DNA from: Arthrobotrys musiformis
Lineage: Eukaryota; Ascomycota; Orbiliomycetes; Orbiliales; Orbiliaceae
NCBI GenBank assembly: GCA_036971715.1
Contig: JAVHJL010000001.1
Coordinates: forward strand, 744,001 to 808,000
Length of the DNA stretch: 64,000 nt
Direction of reading: 5' to 3'
In this document: one piece after another, positions 57,001-64,000 of the stretch
How positions within the stretch are numbered: the first letter of the stretch is position 1
Layout of the letters: every line of letters starts with the position of its first letter
Program-made: the position numbers and the translations under genes
The notes under the pieces: generated by a model
What the model was told of the DNA's origin: nothing
Databases searched by the model: none
What the model saw: only the letters and a program-made list of their open reading frames with translations

Positions 57001-57998
57001 CCATTAATTTGGCCATTGGTAACTGGCGCAGGTTGCTGAGAGGCCCTTTGCTGAGGTTGTTCTTGCCTCTCGGCTCCCCGGTACGCAGTTAGCGGACCAT
57101 GGTTGTAAGCCCCATTAGGTTCCGTTGGTGTCCATGGTCGGTTTGGCGCAGACTCTCGCACGGGGGTCGCTTCGTCGTCTTCGTCAATAGTAATTCCTTG
57201 GGTCCCAAAAATCTGGGAAGCTCGAGAAGTGCCTTTCCTCTGGTTTGAGGTATGCGACACTTGACTGAGACTGGGCGATGTTGGATCGAGCAAAATCGGG
57301 ATGGCTCCAGAATTCGTGGAGGCTTGGGAGGTAGAGTAATGGAGAGCTGGCGAGCCTCTATCCGGCAACGGGCCCTGTCTACCGCCCCCGTGAGTCTGGT
57401 ATGAGAATACTTCGCTAGGCTCAATTTCCGGGGTTTCTGGAGGAGCCGGGGATCCTCTTCTCGCCGCTATAGTAATATTGGAGGCGGTAGAAAAGGACCT
57501 GTCGAGACCAGCTTGCGGCGGCCAGTATTGCTGGTGATATTCCGGGTAAGGGTTTAGAGCAGCTGGTGGGGTCTCTGGAACTCTGGGATTTGATGCTGGT
57601 GAAGTGGGCTTGTCCCCTCGATCACCACGGCCTGCGGGGGCAGGCTGTAATTTTGGTGCTCTAGCAGCTCTAAAAGCTGGCGGAGCTGGTAAGCTCCCCT
57701 TCGGCGGCCCCACCTGCAGGGCCGCAGGAGGTGAAGCCGACGCTGTGCGAAGCGGGGCAATAGGTTGGATGTGCTGCTGCTCCCTTTCCGCAGCTGGCCT
57801 ATCAGGATAAGGCAGTGCGTTTTCCAAAGGCTGCGTCTGAGTCCGTCTCATGCGAGGCAGCGGCGGTTCCTGCCGTAAAGTCCGCTCCTGGGCCGCCAAA
57901 CTGGCGCCATCTACGGAGTCTCGTCGCGGCGGCCTGTTCATCCTAATAGGAACGTTGTCGGTATCGAGAAAGAGTTCGTCTCCGCGACGGCCGGCCAT
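54092..57998 (-). CDS. WW-domain PhoD-like phosphatase
   Basis: Five exons on the minus strand: 55638-57998, 55408-55583, 54745-55351, 54603-54684 and 54092-54543; 1225 aa. The N-terminal 500 residues are disordered, with Pro-rich and Gln-rich runs. At about 510-545 lies a WW domain: LPDGWMSHLDQASGQYYYIH then PTQRTQWEFP. The remaining 650 residues resemble the fungal PhoD-like metallophosphatase group, with YEFLVAAKQDRSWRFIAHSCNDFS, GGFHCQIGAGNQIYADRMW, the segment IPHICQIDSHDIFDGFGSYP, and a beta-strand end. PhoD enzymes hydrolyse phosphomono- or diesters using metal ions; the GAGNQIY and SHDIFDGFG segments are candidate metal sites. WW domains bind Pro-rich ligands, and the Gln/Pro-rich stretch upstream is itself a possible partner. 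No signal peptide, so probably intracellular. Substrate unknown. Confidence 0.88.
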
Positions 57999-59443
57999 TG
58001 TGGAGACAAATACAAAGGCGTGAGATATGCGTGAAAATTATTACTATGGGGGGGAAGAAGTGCTATGCAAATAATGCGGGATATTAAAAGTATGGGCCAA
58101 AGCTGCTGCGATTCAATATATACGGCAAGATAAGCAGGTAACGGCCAGTTCGGGAATCTAACGACACCAACGAGGATTCAAAACATGTTAGTTATTGGCT
58201 TGTCCTGAACATGACAGCAAATGCGGGATGGAGGGGCGAATTCTTGGCTCGTCTGCGGTGTTGGGTGCACTTACGTCGTCTAAAACTCTCCCCGATGATA
58301 ACCTTTATCGCTTCTCCTGAGAAGAAAAGAACTAAAAAATATTGGGACGAACTGAACTTGCTGGAGAAGAAAGAAAAAGAGCTGAAGAGGAGAATCCGAA
58401 GAGGAAGAGGAGAATAATATTAATGATGACGAGTTTCTCTGCACAGCAGACAAAAATCCGCACCTGCCCAAGCAAATAAGGACTTTTGTTCAGTCAAGAC
58501 AAGTTCCTAGCTCCAACCGAGCAAAGCAGCCGTGTGGCGCACCTGATTGGCCAAAGGAGAAAAAGCGCCAGAGCAAATGTTCCTGACTCCCGTTCTTGCA
58601 TGGGCCGAAGCACCCCGGTTCTCAAGAGCAAATGTATTTTCTTTGTGATGCAAATTGCAATTTCTGGCCGGCACAGATTGCTTTGCCAGACGTATAAGCT
58701 TGGCCGAAAACAATTCACACGATCAGGTGGTGTGCGGTTTGGCCAAGTTTAGTCTTGGATGCATCCAATTCATCAAATCTCACTTCAAATTCATCCCCAC
58801 TTCGAGGCCGTTGGTATTTGGACTATTCCTCCGAACGACGTTGACCGTCGAAGCTTCCTTATGAAGGATATGCCAATCTCGTAAGGATCTCACTTCTTGC
58901 CCTCTCGAGGTCTTCAACGATCACTCTCTTAAGACACGTCAGCTTGAAATTCAGCAAATAACCCGGTCTCTGCCAATTTGCCTCATGGTGGGAAGTCGAG
59001 ATTATGGCTTCTTATTGGCGCCGGCCGTGGGCGCTTAAAATGCTTCGCGGTCGTCGACCCCTGGGCATTGGCTGCAGCACAGGCGAAATCCTGGCCGAAC
59101 TCCACCCCATTTGAGGCCTTGGAAAAAGCAAAAGCTTAAAATTCCACGCAACGCTATTTGAACTCTGTTGTCGAAAATAGCTACACCAGACCCAGCACTC
59201 TGGAAATGGGGGCCGATAGGGATGCAAGGACGGCAGAGAAAGGGATCATGGGTTTTCCGTCTGCCTTCTAGCCCTTGCAGGATAGGTACCGATAGACGCA
59301 AGTGAATTGAATGCATTTTATTGTATTTGACAGGAACATATATGTCGGAAGTAGGTTACATTGTGCAGCGGAAAAACGATTTGATTCACATGGCGGGAAC
59401 TTCCATGTCGAACGTCACCCATTTGCGGCTATACACCGCATGA
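57999..59443. other. Intergenic region
   Basis: About 1.4 kb between two minus-strand genes. It contains the promoter of the WW/PhoD gene and the 3' region of ARPC1. Overlapping short frames on both strands have no domain signal. The Lys/Glu-rich frame at 58211-58417 comes from an AAG/GAG-rich stretch. Confidence 0.5.
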
Positions 59444-60806
59444 TCAATGTGCGAAAGCAGGACGAGCGCCTCCAATTGGGAAGATAACGATGCGACCGTC
59501 TACCCCGCTCGAGCTGATCTGCTTGACGCCACCCTGAGCAGCATCTCCACTGTAAGGCCGGATAGCCGTGATGGTATTTTGGTGAATTGTCTTGAGCTGG
59601 ATGTCGTCTGCGGTAGCAGAGTGGACAGTCTTTCCCTTCAAATCCATTTGCTTGAAAAGATCGCGAGCAGAGGACTCCCGAGCAATGGACGAAGAACGAG
59701 ACTTGGAAGAGTCAAGCGCACCGATAGAACTCCAGCCTTGGGCGACAGAACCGCGGAAGCGGAAAGGCTCACAATCATGACCTATAATTCCATTTTACGA
59801 CCGGACGAAAATGGGTGGGGTTTGCTCGTTAGCTACTGGCGACTTCGATAGTTTGAAACATTCCCCGGGGGGTTTTCTAGAACAAGGGAGGGGTACACAG
59901 CATGAGCTGCAAGACTTACCCGCCGCCACAATTTCCTCTTCGGTAATCCATGTTAGTGTGGTGAATGGAAGTTGGTGGGTGCTGACAGTCATAATGGCTT
60001 GTGGTGGTTGGTCAGGACCGGATGGGTACACAATTGTAACACTGCTGTCATGTGCTGTGAAAGCCAAAGCATTGCCACTGGGGCTGAAGGCAACGTCGTG
60101 GACCCATCCACCACTGTTATTCAAGAACTCGCCACAGACAGTGTTAAATGGGAGCCTTTCACCCCATGGAGATGGTTCCGGCTTCTGATCAACACCTTTA
60201 ATAAAGGCAGAGAACACTCTAGCATGGGCATCGGCAGAACCGGCTGCGATCAAGACGGAGTTCGGGTGCCAGTCCAACGAAAGAATAGTAGAACGAATTG
60301 GCTTCTTCAAGTGTTTGGACACCCACCAATCGTTCTCTTCCTCGAAATAACAGACTGCAATAACACGAGCACCGGATCCAACAGCAAACTTGGCTTCCGA
60401 GGGAGACCAACGGACAAAGGTAGCGGCCCGGTTGATTCTGAGAAGAACGAGTGTTGGACGCCACCCAGTTGGAGATGGTTCCCAAACAAGAGCGTTTCTG
60501 TCTATAGCAGTAGCAAACGCGAATACGTCAGCCTATACCCTATCCTCCAACGATTGTATCTAAGAAACTTCCTCCGTACGTACCCTGCGAACATGTCACG
60601 ATCTTGCCGCTATTAGGGGCAATATCGACACTAGTAACGACCTTGTCATGTCCCTTAAGCTCGTCCTTGAGGGTAAAACCATGTCCCTGTCGCTCGTAGA
60701 GTTCGACAGCATTGTCCCTGGTGACGGCGAGGACGTTTCGGTCCGCTGAGAACGAATGGTCTGCGATTGGCTGGTGGAACAGCAAGTTGACCTCCGGGTT
60801 CGCCAT
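59444..60806 (-). CDS. ARPC1: Arp2/3 complex subunit ARPC1, WD40 protein
   Basis: Three exons on the minus strand: 60584-60806, 59920-60501 and 59444-59781; 380 aa. The start MANPEVNLLFHQPIADHSF resembles the N-terminus of ARPC1 proteins; an ATG 13 codons upstream (60845) is in frame but less likely. WD40 blades follow with ADRNVLAV, GHDKVVTSVDIAP, FVRWSPSEAKFAVGSG and HDVAFSPSGNALAFTAHDSS motifs. A conserved ARPC1 stretch links the last blades (about 280-330). The protein is a beta-propeller subunit of the Arp2/3 complex, which nucleates branched actin at endocytic patches. It is divergent from Sad1, with about 380 bp between starts. Both splice junctions split codons and restore the frame. 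Confidence 0.95.
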
Positions 60807-61187
60807 GGTAATCGTCGGGTGAGTGAATGTGAAGCTGGAAGACACACGATAGGAGACTCTCTACTAATCGTGCGGTGGTTCGCTGCCGTCAGTTATCCGT
60901 GGTCCGGGGTTTGCGAGGTGATGTCGGTGATGTCGGTGAGGTCGATGATGTTGGTGATGTTGAAGTGATTGTGCTTGTGAGCTGCAGCTGCCCAGAGAAA
61001 GCTGCCCGCAACCTACGTAAGATCCCGCACTTTGCTTTTTCCCTGCGACACCACACAAACCATCTCAACTCCAGTCACCCACATACAAACAACATCACCA
61101 GACAGGACCCCTCACAAGGTACGATAAACCCGTTCACGACACTCCAAAAACCCATACGGCTCGCAGTGTGCTGATAATTGATTCAAG
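60807..61187. promoter_or_regulatory. Bidirectional promoter between ARPC1 and Sad1
   Basis: A 381-bp gap between divergent starts. It holds a 9-bp tandem repeat of type gatgtcggt (about five copies, 60918-60965) and a CA-rich tract near 61050-61110. No TATA box is obvious, as is common for housekeeping genes. Confidence 0.6.
60918..60965. repeat. Imperfect 9-bp tandem repeat in the divergent promoter
   Basis: About five consecutive variants of gatgtcggt: two exact copies, then gaggtcgat, gatgttggt and gatgttgaa. Lies in the 5' region shared by ARPC1 and Sad1. Confidence 0.85.
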
Positions 61188-63023
61188 ATGTCGAAACGCG
61201 CCCCCGATCAAGCCCTCGAAGAGCTAGTGCTATCGGGCATCGGCTCGCCGCGCACGAAGCGCGTCAAAACAGACAGTATCGCAGACGATGAGGAGATGGC
61301 AGGCTACGAAGCGCCAGCCAATGGAGTCGAAAGACTAAATCTCCGACCTACCGTACAATCCGAAGGCGAGGAGGATGATATGGACGATATTGTAGAAGAG
61401 CAGGAGGAGAGCGAAGCAAAGAAATGGAAGGACGGTCCACCCGCCGAGTTCTCAGACCTCTACCTCGATACAGGTACAGCAACATGGATCCTTTTATTCG
61501 ATTCCCTGGGAGTTAGTAGACTTGGAAGCTGATATTTTAGCATAGTCAATCGTAATCTCCTTGACTTCGATTTCGAGAAACTATGTTCTATCTCGCTCTC
61601 GAACATCAACGTATACGCTTGTCTCGTCTGTGGGAAGTATTTCCAAGGTCGCGGCCAAAACTCCCACGCCTACTTCCACGCCCTCGACGAAAGCCACCAC
61701 GTATTCATAAACATGGCTACTCTCAGAATCTACGTTCTCCCGGAATCTTACGAAGTGAAGCAAAAGTCACTGGACGATATCAAATACGTCGTAAACCCAA
61801 CATACGCCAAGGAGGACGTCGCGAAGCTGGATAAGGAGGAAACTAAGAAGTGGGATTTGACTGGAAAGAGGTACACACCCGGCTTCGTAGGATTAAACAA
61901 TATCAAAGAGAACGATTATCTCAATGTTGTGGTGCACGCGCTAGCACACGTTACGCCTTTGCGGAATTATATGATGTTAGAGGACCTGTCCCAGCGGCCT
62001 GAACTTGGTATGCTATATACCTCATACTCCCACATTCGTCTAAGTCTACTAACACTATTCCATCCTACAGCACAACGGTTCTCAATTCTCGTCCGCAAGA
62101 TATGGAACTCCCGCGCCTTCAGAGGTCACGTTTCGCCCCACGAACTTCTCCAAGAGATATCCCTCCGATCCTCCAAGAAGTTCACATTGACAACCCAATC
62201 CGACCCAGTCGAATTTCTTTCCTGGTTCGTGAACAATCTCCACCTGTCCCTGGGTGGCTCCAAAACGGCTCCAGGATCAAGTATCGTTCAGAAGGTCTTC
62301 CAAGGAAGACTGCGAGTCGAATCGCAAGCAATCACTGCAAAAGCCGACGCGAGCGACCGGTTACGGTTTGAAGAAGCTGGGGAAGTCAAGACAGATATGC
62401 ATCGTTACATGATGCTCACGCTTGAACTGCCCCCAGCACCACTATTCCAGGACGAAATGGATAAAAACATCATCCCACAAATCCCTCTAACCACAATATT
62501 ATCAAAGTACGACGGGAAAAAGGCGCAAGAGTTGCTCGGGCAGCGAAAACGATATAAATTACTCCAGCCGCTGCCACCATATCTTGTATTCCATATCAAA
62601 CGCTTTTCGAAGAACAAGTTCGTCTTTGAAAAGAACCCAACAATTGTCACATTCCCTTCCACGTCACTAGATATGTCGCCATACGTTGAGGGGGCGACGG
62701 GACCGATATGGTACGACTTGACAGCAAACATAGTCCACGAAAGTGTCGCCAGGAAAGGCGGCCCAAGCGGTGTGAAATCGGAGGCTGGGGAGGAAGGACA
62801 CGCATACAAAGTCCAACTGAAAGATAAGGCCAGGGACGAGTGGGTACAGGTTCAGGACTTGATTGTGGAAGAAATAAGGAAGGAAATTTTGTTTCTTGGC
62901 GAGAGTTACATACAGGTAGGATCTCTCTTGACTCTTGATATAGCAAATGGTTTCATAACTAACAGCGAGATTTCACAGGTCTGGGAAAGACGGAGAGATA
63001 CCAAGAAGAAGGCAGCCTCGTAG
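61188..63023 (+). CDS. SAD1: Sad1/USP39-type splicing factor, inactive ubiquitin protease
   Basis: Four exons: 61188-61473, 61546-62007, 62071-62915 and 62979-63023; 545 aa. An acidic N-terminus is followed by a ZnF-UBP finger (NVYACLVCGKYFQGRGQNSH with HHVFINM, about 110-150). Then comes a USP domain beginning GLNNIKENDYLNVVVHALAH. The catalytic Cys of active proteases is replaced (KENDYLN instead of GNTCFMN), as expected of the Sad1/USP39 group, which assembles the tri-snRNP rather than cleaving ubiquitin. The C-terminal segment GHAYKVQLKD, ending SYIQVWERRRDTKKKAAS, fits that family. Introns 62008-62070 and 62916-62978 are each 63 nt without in-frame stops, so the genomic frame is open across them. 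The family alignment (IQVWERRR) favours splicing. Confidence 0.93.
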
Positions 63024-63256
63024 CGTTTTAGTGCTATATATACGATTTAAGATGGTATTACCTAGTGGGGGGTCAAAAGCATTTATCTATAGATATCCTA
63101 ATTGCCGCCTTAGTTCACATTACAAAATCATACGCCTCTCGAGTACAACGAATTATGTACACATAGAAGAGAATCCATAGCCTCCGAACTCAGAGTAGCT
63201 ATATAGCCCCCAGTAGCCAATATATAACGAACACCCTGATTCTATAACTCCTCCCT
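63024..63256. other. Convergent intergenic region
   Basis: About 230 bp between the stop of Sad1 and the stop of the next minus-strand gene. AT-rich, nothing recognised. Confidence 0.5.
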
Positions 63257-63949
63257 TCACGGCTTGTACCCATACCATGCAACACCAACCCACCTACTGA
63301 CGAAATATGCAATTTCAAACAAGCCCCAAGCAAGCCCCCACTCCATAACCAAAGCCTTACTAACACTAACCCAATTTCTCCCTGTATCCCAGATCCCAAA
63401 CATGATACCCACATTCCCCGTCCTCCTTATCATCCCAGGGGCTAGCATCCTCGTGCCTAACAATCCGGCTCCGCTGAGCCCTAGCATGCCCGCATTCGCC
63501 GCCAGGACAAGCATATTACTCCGCGGCAGCACCACCTCCCCTCCAGGAGTCGCCCTAAACAACGTCAAAGCATTCGCCCTCATAACCATACTCTCCAACC
63601 CCAAAGTCAACGCCATAGCAACTGTATCGGCCATATGGCTACTGAGCACTTCAACAGGATGCGTCGCCAAATGCGTGTTCCTATATCTCCTCTGATCCCT
63701 CTCCCTCCGTGATCTATCCCTCCCACCCCTCCCATGACGATGACTTCGATCGTGATGATTATGATAATGATCCGAATGACTCCTTTCGTGACGTCGCTGC
63801 GCAGTCGTAACCTGAACTTCGATCTCTGAAATCCCAGAACGGGCGTCTGCGTTGTCGTTGTCGTCGTGGTTTATACTACTCGGATCGAGAAATCCGCTGT
63901 CTTCGCCTGGTATGCCGCTGTTGCTCCCGCTATCCGGATGTCTTTCCAT
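63257..63949 (-). CDS. Membrane protein with His/Arg-rich region, unknown function
   Basis: Single exon, 230 aa, start ATG at 63949. I do not recognise a family. Residues about 50-95 are extremely His- and Arg-rich (HERSHSDHYHNHHDRSHRHG, then RGGRDRSRRERDQRRYRN). The C-terminal half carries three to four hydrophobic segments: TVAMALTLGLESMVM, LVLAANAGMLGLSGAGLLG, GNVGIMFGIWD and WGLAWGLFEIAYFVSRWVGVAWYGY. The layout is a cytosolic polar domain and a small integral-membrane C-terminus. Metal binding by the His stretch is possible, but is only inference. Both ends lie inside the window. Confidence 0.65.
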   Translation of the reverse strand: MERHPDSGSNSGIPGEDSGFLDPSSINHDDNDNADARSGISEIEVQVTTAQRRHERSHSDHYHNHHDRSHRHGRGGRDRSRRERDQRRYRNTHLATHPVEVLSSHMADTVAMALTLGLESMVMRANALTLFRATPGGEVVLPRSNMLVLAANAGMLGLSGAGLLGTRMLAPGMIRRTGNVGIMFGIWDTGRNWVSVSKALVMEWGLAWGLFEIAYFVSRWVGVAWYGYKP

Positions 63950-64000
63950 GACCGGAGTATCAGGTGTAATTGTTGCAGTGAATGTTTGTGTTTCGACTGC
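63950..64000. other. Window end
   Basis: The last 51 bases lie upstream of the His/Arg-rich gene; nothing can be called. Confidence 0.4.

Noticed and set aside
60875..61174. 99-codon frame in the divergent promoter
   Set aside because: Driven by the 9-bp repeat (DVGDVGEVDDVGD); opens on a non-ATG codon and has no domain.

Overview
The window is nuclear DNA of a filamentous ascomycete (Pezizomycotina). The genes are broken by short GT-AG introns of about 45-200 nt, often with a CTAAC-type branch site. The repertoire fits that group: a Pth11/rhodopsin-type membrane protein, a SUR7/PalI protein, a GPI-anchored Crh-type GH16 enzyme, a DOMON-cytochrome b561 protein, a hybrid histidine kinase, fungal F-box-like proteins and a fungal lipoxygenase. 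I could not place it below subphylum. I see no rRNA, tRNA, CRISPR array or intact transposon. Exon boundaries below were read by eye from splice consensus and reading phase. In every multi-exon model the summed exon length is a multiple of three.

Layout. 0-10.4 kb: ankyrin-repeat protein (+), intracellular GH13 alpha-amylase (+), SUR7/PalI-like tetraspan (-), small membrane protein (-), an uncertain small ORF (-), and a disordered protein with an internal tandem repeat (+). 10.7-20 kb: rhodopsin-like receptor (-), kelch protein with a C-terminal membrane segment (-), lipoxygenase (-). 21.9-31.7 kb: thermolysin-like M4 peptidase (+), an ARF-GTPase fusion protein (-), and divergently from it a 15-exon hybrid histidine kinase (+). 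34.3-48.9 kb: DOMON/b561 (+), Crh-like GH16 (-), pepsin-fold protein (+), F-box-like protein (-), MFS transporter (-), phospholipase B (-). 52-64 kb: F-box-like protein (+), WW/PhoD-like phosphatase (-), ARPC1 (-) divergent from the Sad1/USP39 splicing factor (+), and a His/Arg-rich membrane protein (-).

The genes do not form an obvious biosynthetic cluster. Several act at the cell surface or in wall remodelling (Crh, phospholipase B, DOMON/b561, SUR7-like, amylase by family association with alpha-glucan). Others are housekeeping genes (ARPC1, Sad1).

The most unusual locus is 23544-25895. It is an uninterrupted 783-codon gene fusing a divergent ARF GTPase (no Gly2, catalytic Gln replaced by Cys) to about 590 residues that appear to hold three diverged copies of one module. 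The second is a 5-nt microexon that supplies the residues just before the phospho-histidine box of the histidine kinase. Also worth a look: an M4 metallopeptidase with no signal peptide and a likely bacterial ancestry, length-multiple-of-three stopless introns, and a repeat-rich gene-free stretch at 49-52 kb with an A30 tract.
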